Of a stretch of DNA of 64,000 nt, positions 27,713 to 36,319 are shown piece by piece. The notes beneath the pieces are model-generated. The model was not told the DNA's origin and searched no databases. It worked only from the letters and a program-made list of their open reading frames with translations. Origin of the DNA: Saprospiraceae bacterium. GTDB taxonomy: Bacteria; Bacteroidota; Bacteroidia; Chitinophagales; Saprospiraceae. Location of the stretch: positions 49,301-113,300 of the forward strand of contig JANQLV010000008.1 of assembly GCA_028280415.1 (NCBI GenBank), in the 5' to 3' direction. A program made the translations under genes and the position numbers. The first letter of the stretch is position 1. The number at the start of each line of letters is the position of its first letter.

Positions 27713-28050
27713 TACCACACTTGATTTTTATACTCAGAAATGGGCAGTGTAGTACATACTATATTGCCCATTTTTATTACCATAAATACACCTGCCCGTG
27801 GAATAAAAAAGTACTGAATATACACCTTGATCCCTGAGCCATCACAGCCTTCCAGTTTTTTCCACCAAGCTCTTGACCTCCTGAGGATTAATCTCCCCGT
27901 TTTAGCTTTTCTAAACGATATATTTTTAATCCACTTCAGCACTTAGTAATAAAGTTTTTCTACTTTTGTGCTGAACTTGAAACTTTTATTTTTCTCCATT
28001 CTAATCTCAAAAGCAAAAGACATTATACTTTGATTAAACTACATCAAGCA
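27713..28050. other. Intergenic region between HU and transketolase genes
   Basis: 338 bases holding the HU terminator (27738-27775) and a TACTTTTG box (27961-27968) that fits the -7 consensus for the transketolase operon, though no TTG lies at the -33 distance. Apart from these I see nothing. The in-frame TTG at 28030 is not the likely start of the next gene. Confidence 0.4.
27738..27775 (+). terminator. Terminator of HU gene
   Basis: AAATGGGCA / TGCCCATTT (27738-27746, 27765-27773). The stem continues inward through GTGTAGTA / TACTATAT with two G-T pairs, giving a long hairpin that ends in T-rich sequence. Confidence 0.8.
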
Positions 28051-28911
28051 ATGACTGATATTTCAAAACTTAAAGATATTGCCTCGCAAGTAAGAAGGGA
28101 TATCGTTCGCCAGGTTTACTACGCCACCTGTGGCCATCCTGGCGGTTCTCTGGGATGTACCGATTTCCTGACTGCACTTTATTTTGGGATTATGGAGCAC
28201 GATCCGGCTTTCAATATGGAAGGCAAGGGAGAAGATGTTTTCTTTTTGTCTAATGGTCATATCTCTCCGCTTTTTTATAGCGTACTCGCTCGTGCTGGAT
28301 ATTTTGATATAAAAGAGTTGGCGACCTTTCGAAAACTGGACTCCCGTTTGCAGGGACATCCGGCAACTCATGAAGGCTTGCCTGGTGTCAGAGTGGCTTC
28401 CGGTTCATTGGGACAGGGCGTTTCCGTGGCAATCGGTGTAGCTTTGGCTAAAAAAATGGATGGAGATAACAAGAACGTTTTTGTGCTGACCGGTGATGGA
28501 GAATTGCAGGAAGGACAAATCTGGGAAGCTTTGATGTTTGCTGCCCATCATAAAGTGGATAACCTGATTGCGACCGTAGACTGGAACGGGCAGCAAATTG
28601 ATGGAGCCACGAAAGATGTTATGTCTTTGGGGGATCTGCCGGCAAAATGGGAGGCATTTGGCTGGGAGGTATTATATATGAATGGAAATGATATGCAAGA
28701 AGTGGTAGATACGCTTAAGGAGGCAAAAAGACGTTGTGGAAATGGTAAACCAATTGCTATTATGATGAAAACTGAAATGGGCTATGGAGTGGATTTTATG
28801 ATGGGAAGTCATAAATGGCATGGTGTCGCTCCGAATGCCGAGCAAACAGAAGTTGCACTGGCCCAACTATCAGAAACGCTGGGCGATTACCCTTATCCAT
28901 ACGAACAATAA
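28051..28911 (+). CDS. Transketolase, N-terminal subunit
   Basis: 286 residues from the ATG at 28051. It is the thiamine-diphosphate-binding half of a split transketolase: G-H-P-G-G-S-L-G (about 29-36), [10 protein letters not shown] (about 67-76), [12 protein letters not shown] (about 117-128) and the ThDP/Mg motif G-D-G-E-L-Q-E-G-Q (about 148-156) with D-W-N-G-Q-Q-I-D. It pairs with the C-terminal subunit encoded 37 bases downstream to exchange two-carbon units in the pentose phosphate pathway. The two-gene form is common in Bacteroidota and archaea, while other bacteria have one chain of about 660 residues. Confidence 0.92.
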   Translation: MTDISKLKDIASQVRRDIVRQVYYATCGHPGGSLGCTDFLTALYFGIMEHDPAFNMEGKGEDVFFLSNGHISPLFYSVLARAGYFDIKELATFRKLDSRLQGHPATHEGLPGVRVASGSLGQGVSVAIGVALAKKMDGDNKNVFVLTGDGELQEGQIWEALMFAAHHKVDNLIATVDWNGQQIDGATKDVMSLGDLPAKWEAFGWEVLYMNGNDMQEVVDTLKEAKRRCGNGKPIAIMMKTEMGYGVDFMMGSHKWHGVAPNAEQTEVALAQLSETLGDYPYPYEQ

Positions 28912-28948
28912 ACATTGTATTCTACTTAAACTTTTAGAAAATTCAAAC

Positions 28949-29908
28949 ATGCTGGAAAATATAGTTAGTACCGGGAAAAAATCAACCCGTGAAGGTTTTG
29001 GTGCTGGTTTACACGTAGTTGGTCAGCAAAACCCGAATGTTGTAGCACTTTGTGCAGATTTAGTCGGTTCTTTGAAAATGCAGGCTTTTATCAATGAGTT
29101 TCCGGATCGTTTTTATCAGGTAGGGATCGCCGAAGCTAATATGATGGGGATTGCGGCAGGCCTGGCGACGGCGGGCAAAATTCCTTTTACCGGAACCTTT
29201 GCCAACTTTTCTACCGGAAGAGTTTATGATCAAATCAGGCAATCAATTGCTTATTCCCATAAAAATGTAAAAATCTGCGCTTCTCATGCGGGCTTAAGCC
29301 TGGGAGAAGATGGCGCTACCCATCAAATCCTGGAAGACATCGGGATGATGAAAATGCTTCCGGGGTTTACCGTGATTAATCCTTGCGATTATAATCAAAC
29401 GAAACTGGCTACTATTGCAATTGCAGAGCATCAGGGACCAGTCTATTTAAGATTCGGTCGCCCGGGCTGGCCGATTTTTACTCCGGAGGATTACAAATTT
29501 GAAATTGGTAAAGCTTACCAACTCAGGGAAGGTTCAGATGTTAGTATTTTTGCTACGGGGCACCTGGTCTGGTTTGCAGTAGAAGCAGCCAAAACTCTTG
29601 CTGCCGAAGGAATCAGTTGTGAATTGATTAATATTCATACGATCAAACCATTGGATGAAGAGGCCGTATTGGACTCGGTTAGCAAAACGGCTTGTGCCGT
29701 AACGGCCGAAGAACATCAAATGCACGGTGGCCTGGGAGATTCAATTGCTCAGCTTCTGGCACGAAAGATGCCGACACCAATTGAATACGTTGCTGTAAAC
29801 GATAGTTTTGGAGAAAGTGGAACGCCGGCAGAATTGCTCAATAAGTACGGCCTGGGTATCGCGAATATCGTTTCAGCAGTTAAAACCGCCCTCGAAAGAA
29901 AAAAATAA
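28949..29908 (+). CDS. Transketolase, C-terminal subunit
   Basis: 319 residues from the ATG at 28949; the frame stays open upstream into the previous gene, but homology starts here (S-T-R-E-G-F-G). It has the pyrimidine-binding domain ([21 protein letters not shown] with the Glu that activates ThDP), [15 protein letters not shown] with its His, and the C-terminal transketolase domain from about residue 185 ([10 protein letters not shown]). It forms the active enzyme with the preceding subunit. Confidence 0.92.
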   Translation: MLENIVSTGKKSTREGFGAGLHVVGQQNPNVVALCADLVGSLKMQAFINEFPDRFYQVGIAEANMMGIAAGLATAGKIPFTGTFANFSTGRVYDQIRQSIAYSHKNVKICASHAGLSLGEDGATHQILEDIGMMKMLPGFTVINPCDYNQTKLATIAIAEHQGPVYLRFGRPGWPIFTPEDYKFEIGKAYQLREGSDVSIFATGHLVWFAVEAAKTLAAEGISCELINIHTIKPLDEEAVLDSVSKTACAVTAEEHQMHGGLGDSIAQLLARKMPTPIEYVAVNDSFGESGTPAELLNKYGLGIANIVSAVKTALERKK

Positions 29909-29917
29909 TTTAGAGGA

Positions 29918-30002
29918 ATAAGGTCTTATGTTTTAGGTATTCAGGAAATATGTTCAAAAACCAGAGACCTGAAACCTAAACCCTCTAAAACTAAGACCTT
30001 AT
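29918..30002. repeat. Long imperfect inverted repeat
   Basis: Outer arms ATAAGGTCTTATGTTTTAG (29918-29936) and CTAAAACTAAGACCTTAT (29985-30002) pair over 18 positions with a single bulged T. Inner parts TTTAGG..TTCAGG and CCTGAA..CCTAAA also pair. The whole 135-base gap between the transketolase and PLP-enzyme genes is built of it. There is no T-run, so it may be an extragenic palindromic element or an mRNA-stability structure. Confidence 0.6.
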
Positions 30003-30043
30003 CCCTGATACCTAATTTTCAATTAAAATAATAAAACCAAGAA

Positions 30044-31189
30044 ATGAAGTTTGGGACAAAAGTTATTCATGCGGGGATTAAACCGGATCCCAGTACCGGA
30101 GCTATTATGACGCCTATTTTTCAGACCTCTACTTATGTGCAGGATGCGCCCGGAGTACATAAAGGCTACGAATATGCACGGACTCAGAATCCTACCAGAA
30201 GCGTTCTGGAAGAAAATCTGGCAGCACTCGAAAATGGTAAACACGGCATCTGTTTCAGTAGTGGTCTGGCGGCAATGGATGCTATTTTAAAAACACTTGA
30301 TCCGGGAGATGAGATCGTTTCGACCAGTGATTTGTACGGAGGTTCTTATCGGCTGATTACCAAGATTTATGAAAAGTTTGGTTTGAAAGGGCATTTCATT
30401 CCAATGGATGATCTGGATCAGGTAGAAAAGGAACTTAATAAGAAAACAAAACTGATCTGGATTGAAACGCCGACCAATCCAATGTTGAATATTATTGATA
30501 TCGAAAATATTTGCAAGATTGCGAAGAAGAAAGGGATTATGACTTGTGTGGATAATACCTTTGCCTCGCCTTACTTGCAAACACCACTGGATTTGGGAGC
30601 GGATTTGGTTTTACACTCTGCTACGAAATATCTGGGAGGACATTCGGATGTGGTTCACGGTGCGATTATTACAAACGACGATGAAATGGCAGAGCAGTTG
30701 AGATTCATTCAGAATGCAGCCGGAGCAGTACCCGGACCACAGGACTGTTTCCTGATTTTAAGAGGTATCAAGACCCTGCATTTAAGAGTGGAGCGCTCCT
30801 GTAAAAATGCCAAGAAGATTGCCAAATATTTGAACAGCCATCCGAAAGTGAGCAAAGTATTTTATCCGGGGTTTAAAGATCATCCCAATCATCTTATTGC
30901 CAAAAAACAGATGCGGGACTTCGGAGGAATGGTTTCTTTTGATCTGATGCAAAATGATTTTGAAGCGGCACAGGAAGTATTGAAAAATACGCATCTCTTT
31001 TCCCTGGCAGAATCACTGGGAGGTGTCGAATCGCTGATCGGTCATCCCGCCAGTATGACACATGCTTCCATCCCTAAAGAAGAGCGTTTGAAAGTAGGAT
31101 TAACGGATTCTCTGATTCGTCTGAGTGTTGGGGTAGAAGATGCAGATGATTTGATCGAGGATTTGGAACAAGCCTTACTCAATGTGTAA
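30044..31189 (+). CDS. Cystathionine gamma-synthase/gamma-lyase family PLP enzyme
   Basis: 381 residues, the usual length for the Cys/Met metabolism PLP family. Motifs in order: Y-x-Y-A-R-T-Q-N-P-T-R (about 45-55, phosphate and subunit contacts), S-S-G-L-A-A-M-D-A, D-L-Y-G-G-S-Y-R (Tyr stacking on PLP), E-T-P-T-N-P, D-N-T-F-A-S-P-Y, the PLP lysine in H-S-A-T-K-Y-L-G-G-H-S-D (about 190-201), and S-L-G-G-V-E-S-L-I-x-H-P-A near the end. It makes or breaks cystathionine in methionine/cysteine metabolism. The sequence alone does not separate synthase, lyase and homocysteine-forming variants. It is a single gene with a terminator at 31216-31260. Confidence 0.9.
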   Translation: MKFGTKVIHAGIKPDPSTGAIMTPIFQTSTYVQDAPGVHKGYEYARTQNPTRSVLEENLAALENGKHGICFSSGLAAMDAILKTLDPGDEIVSTSDLYGGSYRLITKIYEKFGLKGHFIPMDDLDQVEKELNKKTKLIWIETPTNPMLNIIDIENICKIAKKKGIMTCVDNTFASPYLQTPLDLGADLVLHSATKYLGGHSDVVHGAIITNDDEMAEQLRFIQNAAGAVPGPQDCFLILRGIKTLHLRVERSCKNAKKIAKYLNSHPKVSKVFYPGFKDHPNHLIAKKQMRDFGGMVSFDLMQNDFEAAQEVLKNTHLFSLAESLGGVESLIGHPASMTHASIPKEERLKVGLTDSLIRLSVGVEDADDLIEDLEQALLNV

Positions 31190-31215
31190 CTAAAAGAAGT
31201 TTAAAGAATAAAAAT

Positions 31216-31260
31216 TAAGGGTGTTTTTCATCGGTGGATGGAAAGCACCTTTTGTTTTTT
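31216..31260 (+). terminator. Terminator after the PLP-enzyme gene
   Basis: AAGGGTGTTTTTCATC pairs imperfectly with GGATGGAAAGCACCTTTT (mismatches and G-T pairs), and TTTGTTTTTT follows. It lies about 30 bases past the stop codon. Confidence 0.6.
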
Positions 31261-31407
31261 AATAGAGTAAGTTGTTGATTATCAAAAAAATATCGGGAGG
31301 ATCGAAAAATAATTTTGAAAAAATCGCTCTGCTTTTATGGAATCTTGAGAGCCCCGGAGTCTATAGTTAGTGAATGTTTGATTGTTTAACTTAAAAAAAT
31401 TAATATC

Positions 31408-31851
31408 ATGAAACAAAATCAAAACACGATCAACTCCGAAAAAGTATTATTGGATGGAAAAGTTTTTTTCTTTGACCTGAAAGAAGCCAAGAATGGGAAT
31501 AAGTATTTGGCCATTACTCAAAGTAAGCCGGTAGAAGATGATAACTTCGAACGTATTAAAATGATTCTTTTTGAAAACGAAATAGAAGCGTTTAACGAGG
31601 CTATGTCTAAGGTGCTGAAAGACTTTAAACCCAGGTGGAGAAAACCTACCGAAGCCTATATTACGGAACTTCGGAAAAAACACCCTATGGCCTTCCAGCC
31701 CTGGAGCAAGGAAAATGAAGAATTGCTGATCAGTATGTACAATGAGGGAAAAGATATCCCTGCTCTGGCTTCGGCATTGCAAAGACAGGAAGGAGCAATC
31801 AGAGCAAGATTGAATAAATTAGGACTTATTGAAAAATCGGCGGCCGCTTAG
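31408..31851 (+). CDS. DUF3276/PUR-alpha-like nucleic-acid-binding protein
   Basis: 147 residues. The N-terminal half has the PUR-alpha-like pattern of a four-stranded sheet plus helix (K-V-F-F-F-D-L-K-E-A-K-N-G-N-K-Y-L, then F-E-R-I-K-M-I-L-F-E-N-E). This small family (DUF3276) in Bacteroidota and spirochaetes binds DNA and RNA. Residues about 90-140 are an additional helical part (W-S-K-E-N-E-E-L-L, Q-R-Q-E-G-A-I-R-A-R-L-N-K-L-G) that resembles a small helix-turn-helix. It lies 91 bases upstream of radC, with an imperfect hairpin in the gap. Confidence 0.72.
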   Translation: MKQNQNTINSEKVLLDGKVFFFDLKEAKNGNKYLAITQSKPVEDDNFERIKMILFENEIEAFNEAMSKVLKDFKPRWRKPTEAYITELRKKHPMAFQPWSKENEELLISMYNEGKDIPALASALQRQEGAIRARLNKLGLIEKSAAA

Positions 31852-31868
31852 ATTTAATTTCCCCTAAG

Positions 31869-31912
31869 ATTTCGAGGATTACTGAGGACGTCATCAGGAA
31901 CTCCTCCGAAAT
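31869..31912. repeat. Imperfect hairpin between DUF3276 gene and radC
   Basis: ATTTCGAGGA (31869-31878) pairs with TCCTCCGAAAT (31902-31912) with one bulge. The interior holds a GACGTC palindrome flanked by TGA/TCA. No T-run follows, so it may be an RNA structure rather than a terminator. Confidence 0.35.
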
Positions 31913-31942
31913 CGGGAAGGATCAATATTAAAACCTCCAAAT

Positions 31943-32668
31943 ATGAATCAATATACAAGGGAAGAGTCCGATGCAATAAAAAAAGTATCGGGCATTAAAG
32001 CCTGGGCAGAGGATGATCGTCCAAGAGAAAAGTTAAATTCATTGGGAAAAGAAAACCTGACAGATGCGGAACTTCTGGCTATTCTGATTAGAGCCGGTTC
32101 CCAGTCGGATACCGCAGTAGATTTAGCGAAAAAAATACTGGATTCAGTGGATAATAATCTAAATGAACTGGGACGTAAATCAATCGCTTATCTTACCAGG
32201 TTTTACGGCATTGGTCAGGCTAAAGCGATAAGTATCGTGGCCGCACTAGAACTCGGACGCCGTCGACAGCTCGTCAGCCCAACTACAAAGCCTAAAATAC
32301 TCGGAAGTAGTGATGCCTGGAATGTCATTGCTCCACAGCTCATGGATTTGAGCCATGAGGAATTCTGGATATTATTACTCAACCGGGCAAACAAAGTTAT
32401 TAGTAAAGAACGGATCAGCTCAGGTGGGGTAGCGGGAACTGTAGTTGATGCCAAGATCGTTTTTCGAAAAGCACTGGAAAATGGGCCGGCTTGTTCTTTA
32501 ATCCTTGTTCACAATCATCCATCAGGCAATATCAGGCCGAGTCAGGCAGACATAGAAATTACTAAAAAATTAAAGATGGCCGGAGAAGCCCTGGATATTG
32601 GTGTCTTGGATCATCTGATTATAGCCGGTCAATCCTATTATAGTTTCGCAGACGATGGTGCTTTATAA
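31943..32668 (+). CDS. radC: RadC/JAB-domain protein
   Basis: 241 residues. An N-terminal helix-hairpin-helix region (L-T-D-A-E-L-L-A-I-L-I-R-A-G, then F-Y-G-I-G-Q-A-K-A) precedes the MPN/JAB domain with its metal motif H-N-H-P-S-G-N followed by S-x-A-D (about 191-204), the H-x-H-x(n)-S-x2-D pattern. The family is widespread and named for a repair phenotype that was later disputed, so its biochemical role is not settled. The H-x-H and Asp are all present. Confidence 0.92.
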   Translation: MNQYTREESDAIKKVSGIKAWAEDDRPREKLNSLGKENLTDAELLAILIRAGSQSDTAVDLAKKILDSVDNNLNELGRKSIAYLTRFYGIGQAKAISIVAALELGRRRQLVSPTTKPKILGSSDAWNVIAPQLMDLSHEEFWILLLNRANKVISKERISSGGVAGTVVDAKIVFRKALENGPACSLILVHNHPSGNIRPSQADIEITKKLKMAGEALDIGVLDHLIIAGQSYYSFADDGAL

Positions 32669-32759
32669 ATAGCGCTTTTATGAAAAATAGCTAAATTGCA
32701 GTCCGCTTTACAACTATTAAAAAAATTCTATGTTTTTATTAGCGTAGTAAATCGATAGA

Positions 32760-34511
32760 ATGAGCAAGAATAAGATTGATTTTTTCTTATTGGGTAGAGT
32801 ACTTCGACTAGCGAAGCCCTACAAAAAAGTGTTTATTACTGCTGCTGTGTTGACGGTCGTACTAGCGCCCCTGGCAACCCTTCGTCCTTATCTGATCAAA
32901 GTGATGGTCGACGATCATATTTTTCAATATGATATTGCGGGGATGACTAAAATTGCGATGATTATCGTCGGAATTTTGGTCCTGGAAGTGGTGCTCCGCT
33001 ATTTTTTTATCTATACTACGAATTGGCTCGGGCAATCCGTAATCCGCGATTTGAGAGTAAAAGTTTTCAAGCATATTACCGGATTGAAGTTGAAATATTT
33101 TGATACGACACCAATAGGTACTTCGACCACGAGAACAATCAATGATATCGAGACTATCAATACGGTATTTTCACAAGGTGCAATTACTATTATTGCGGAT
33201 ATACTTACCCTCCTGGCAGTTTTTGCAATTATGCTTTATACGAGCTGGAAACTTACTCTGGTTTGTCTGACGGTAATGCCTTTGCTAATTATTGCCGGCT
33301 ATATTTTTAAAGAGAAAGTAAAAGCCGCTTATCAGATTGTTCGGACGCAAATCTCTAAAATGAATGCCTTTCTGCAGGAAAGAATCACCGGAATGCGGAT
33401 TGTACAGATATTTAATTCTGAAAAGCGGGAGATGGATAAGTTTAGAGCAATCAACAGAGAATATACCCAGGCAAACCTGAACTCAATACTTTATTATGCG
33501 ATCTTTTTTCCGGTAGTAGATATCATTTCCGCAGCTGCTCTAGGCTTGATGATTTGGTGGGGCGCGGGACATGCGCTGACTGGAGAAGTCACCCCGGGAA
33601 TGTTAGTCGCTTTTCCTATTTATCTGAATATGATGTTTCGTCCGATTAGGATGCTGGCAGATCGATTTAATACCTTGCAAATGGGACTGGTTGCTGCAGA
33701 ACGGGTTTTTACGATTCTGGATAGCAAACAACAAATAAAAAATGAAGGTAAACGGATTGCTAAAGACTGGCAGGGAGCGGTAGCTTTTAAAAACGTTACT
33801 TTTGCCTATAATCCCGATAATGATATCCTAAAAGATCTCAGTTTTGAAATCAAGCCCGGAGAGACTTTAGCCATTGTGGGAAGTACAGGTTCCGGGAAAA
33901 CAACGATTATAAATATTCTCAATCGATTCTATGAAGTTAGAAAAGGGGAAATTACCATTGATGGGACGGATATTCGCGAATATGAATTACAGAGTTATCG
34001 GAATCGTATTGCGATAGTTTTGCAGGATGTTTTCCTTTTTTCCGGGACAGTACTGGAAAATATTACTTTGCGTGACTCTAAAATTTCGAGGGAAAGTGTA
34101 ATCGAGGCGGCACAAATGATAGGCGCACATGAGTTTATTGAAAAACTACCCGGAGCTTACGATTATGAAGTAATGGAGCGAGGGGCAACCCTTTCTATGG
34201 GACAACGACAGCTCATCTCTTTCGTCCGAGCTTTAGTCTTCGATCCCGATATTTTAATTCTGGATGAAGCTACTTCTTCCATTGATCCTGAAACGGAATC
34301 AGTAATCCAGTATGCTATTGAAAAGCTGATTGCCAAACGGACTTCCATTATCATTGCACATCGGCTTTCTACCATTCGCCATGCCAATAACATAATGGTA
34401 CTGGAAAAGGGTAAAATTGCCGAATTTGGCCCGCATGAAGAATTGCTCAAAATCGAAAACGGACATTATAAGGAATTATACGAAATGCAATTCGCCCAAT
34501 TGAGCCATTGA
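32760..34511 (+). CDS. ABC exporter, fused membrane and ATPase domains (MsbA/LmrA type)
   Basis: 583 residues: six membrane spans (about 20-320), then the nucleotide-binding domain from about 340. The latter has Walker A G-S-T-G-S-G-K-T-T (about 374-382), the Q loop V-L-Q-D-V-F-L-F, the signature L-S-M-G-Q-R-Q (about 478-484), Walker B I-L-I-L-D-E-A-T-S-S and the H loop A-H-R-L-S-T. The signature has S-M-G-Q in place of S-G-G-Q, a common variant. It works as a homo- or heterodimer at the inner membrane to export lipid, drug or peptide. No partner gene is adjacent. Confidence 0.92.
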   Translation: MSKNKIDFFLLGRVLRLAKPYKKVFITAAVLTVVLAPLATLRPYLIKVMVDDHIFQYDIAGMTKIAMIIVGILVLEVVLRYFFIYTTNWLGQSVIRDLRVKVFKHITGLKLKYFDTTPIGTSTTRTINDIETINTVFSQGAITIIADILTLLAVFAIMLYTSWKLTLVCLTVMPLLIIAGYIFKEKVKAAYQIVRTQISKMNAFLQERITGMRIVQIFNSEKREMDKFRAINREYTQANLNSILYYAIFFPVVDIISAAALGLMIWWGAGHALTGEVTPGMLVAFPIYLNMMFRPIRMLADRFNTLQMGLVAAERVFTILDSKQQIKNEGKRIAKDWQGAVAFKNVTFAYNPDNDILKDLSFEIKPGETLAIVGSTGSGKTTIINILNRFYEVRKGEITIDGTDIREYELQSYRNRIAIVLQDVFLFSGTVLENITLRDSKISRESVIEAAQMIGAHEFIEKLPGAYDYEVMERGATLSMGQRQLISFVRALVFDPDILILDEATSSIDPETESVIQYAIEKLIAKRTSIIIAHRLSTIRHANNIMVLEKGKIAEFGPHEELLKIENGHYKELYEMQFAQLSH

Positions 34512-34692
34512 ACATTAGGGCACTTGATTTTTTTTCAATATCTGTTGGTCCGGGTTTATCGATTTTTTGGCTTTTTCGATCTGAAAAGCATTATTACTAA
34601 TCCAAACTATTATTCTTTCTTCGAACATTTCCGTAGATTTAAACGTGATACTTATGGGAATTAAGTAAAAGCATAAATTAAAAATTACTCAA

Positions 34693-35157
34693 ATGGCTTA
34701 TAGAAGAAATATTGATGTCAATCCATTCAACTCCATAACAAGTATTCTGATTGGAGTACTCATTTTTGTTGCTTTGTATTGGATTGCGAGTAGTATTTTC
34801 AAAATACTTAGTGTAGCGGCTCCGTTTTTATTGGTTGCTGCCTTGATTATCAATCATAATGTAGTACTCAACTATGGGAAGTGGTTGTTTTCCTTGCTTA
34901 AGAAAAATCCTTTGATGGGCATCGGAGCAGTATTACTTTCAATCTTTGGTTTTCCAATTATCTCTGGATTCCTTCTGGTTAAAGCTTTACTTTATCGAAG
35001 AGTAAATAAGATGAAGAAAGAATACGAGAATAAAACTTATGGGGAATACACAGAGTATGAAGAGATCAAAGATGAACCGGAGATTAGATTGGAGTTGCCG
35101 AATTTTGAGCAACCTAAAAAAAACAAAAGAGACGATTATGATCAATTTTTCGAATAG
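34693..35157 (+). CDS. Small membrane protein of unknown function
   Basis: 154 residues. The hydrophobic core has two or three membrane spans (about 17-35, 38-55 and 75-97). A basic patch (R-R-V-N-K-M-K-K) follows, then an acidic, Tyr-rich cytoplasmic tail with E-Y-T-E-Y-E-E and a closing K-K-N-K-R-D-D-Y-D-Q-F-F-E. I recognise no named domain. Fifteen bases separate it from the glycosyltransferase gene, so the two are probably cotranscribed. Confidence 0.7.
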   Translation: MAYRRNIDVNPFNSITSILIGVLIFVALYWIASSIFKILSVAAPFLLVAALIINHNVVLNYGKWLFSLLKKNPLMGIGAVLLSIFGFPIISGFLLVKALLYRRVNKMKKEYENKTYGEYTEYEEIKDEPEIRLELPNFEQPKKNKRDDYDQFFE

Positions 35158-35172
35158 TTACATTAGCCGGCT

Positions 35173-36315
35173 TTGTTGTACTATTCCTTATTTGTTGTTC
35201 TGATCACCCTGGCTTATATTCTGATTATCTGGCGTTATCTTTATTATTGGCATCGTCTGAAAATCTGGAATACTCCCGTTGATTATGCTCCGCAAACTTT
35301 CATATCCGTAATTGTCCCGGTCAGAAATGAAGCTACAAATATCAGCGCTTGTGTGCACTCCATTCTCAATCAGTTTTATCCATCCAAACAATTTGAATTG
35401 ATTGTTGTAGATGATCATTCTACGGATGCTACCCCGAAAATACTGGCCGCAATTTCCGATCCTCGTTTACAGGTCTTGAGCCTGGCAGAATTTATTGAAA
35501 AAGATACAACAGCTTTTAAGAAAAAAGCCCTCTCCATAGCGATTGAGCGAGCCCAGGGAGACTTGATTGTTACTACAGATGGTGATTGCATCGCCCCGAA
35601 TCGCTGGTTGCAAAGAATAGCGCATTTATATGAAACTGAAGAGGTTAGGTTCATTGCTGCACCAGTGAATTTTTATCGGGAAAAGAATCTGCTGGAAAGA
35701 TTTCAATCACTGGATTTTACCGGTATGATGGGGATTACCGGGGCAGGGATCGAAGGACGCTTTATGAATATGTGCAATGGGGCAAATCTGGCTTATGACA
35801 AAGCTGCTTTTTATGAAGTAAAGGGATTCGAAGGTATTGATCATTTGGCTTCCGGAGATGATATGCTGCTTATGCAGAAAATAGCCCAGCGATATCCCGG
35901 AAGTATTGCCTATCTCAAAAATGCTCAGGCCACAATCCTGACTCCGGCCCAGGCCTCACTCCAAGATTTTTTTGAGCAAAGGATTCGCTGGGCCTCGAAG
36001 TCTTCCGATTATAAAGAATGGCAAGTTACCTTTATGCTGGGCCTTGTCTGGTTGTTTTGTATGAGTATGCTGTTTTCGCTGGGCTTTATTTTTCTTTGGG
36101 GGATAATTGCCCTCTATTGGTTCTTGATACAATTACTCGCTAAATCAATCATGGATTATTTACTATTGCGAAGGACGACAAGCTTTTTCAACAGGCCGGA
36201 TTTGATGCGTTCTTTTATTCCGTCACAGTTGATGCATATAATCTATATCATCGTTATCGGGACACTTTCTATTTTTATAAAAAAATACAACTGGAAGGGG
36301 AGGCTAAGCCGCTAA
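35173..36315 (+). CDS. Membrane glycosyltransferase family 2
   Basis: 380 residues. There is no ATG in the N-terminal part, and an in-frame TAG lies at 35164-35166. Translation must therefore use TTG at 35173 or 35176, directly before the first membrane span. GT2 motifs: V-I-V-P-V-R-N-E-A (about 46-54), V-V-D-D-H-S-T-D-A-T (about 78-87), T-T-D-G-D-C (the D-x-D, about 137-142) and Q-R-I-R-W (about 272-276, typical of processive or membrane enzymes). Two or three C-terminal spans follow. It transfers a sugar from a nucleotide donor to a lipid or polysaccharide; donor and acceptor are unknown. Confidence 0.85.
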   Translation: MLYYSLFVVLITLAYILIIWRYLYYWHRLKIWNTPVDYAPQTFISVIVPVRNEATNISACVHSILNQFYPSKQFELIVVDDHSTDATPKILAAISDPRLQVLSLAEFIEKDTTAFKKKALSIAIERAQGDLIVTTDGDCIAPNRWLQRIAHLYETEEVRFIAAPVNFYREKNLLERFQSLDFTGMMGITGAGIEGRFMNMCNGANLAYDKAAFYEVKGFEGIDHLASGDDMLLMQKIAQRYPGSIAYLKNAQATILTPAQASLQDFFEQRIRWASKSSDYKEWQVTFMLGLVWLFCMSMLFSLGFIFLWGIIALYWFLIQLLAKSIMDYLLLRRTTSFFNRPDLMRSFIPSQLMHIIYIIVIGTLSIFIKKYNWKGRLSR

Positions 36316-36319
36316 TTTT

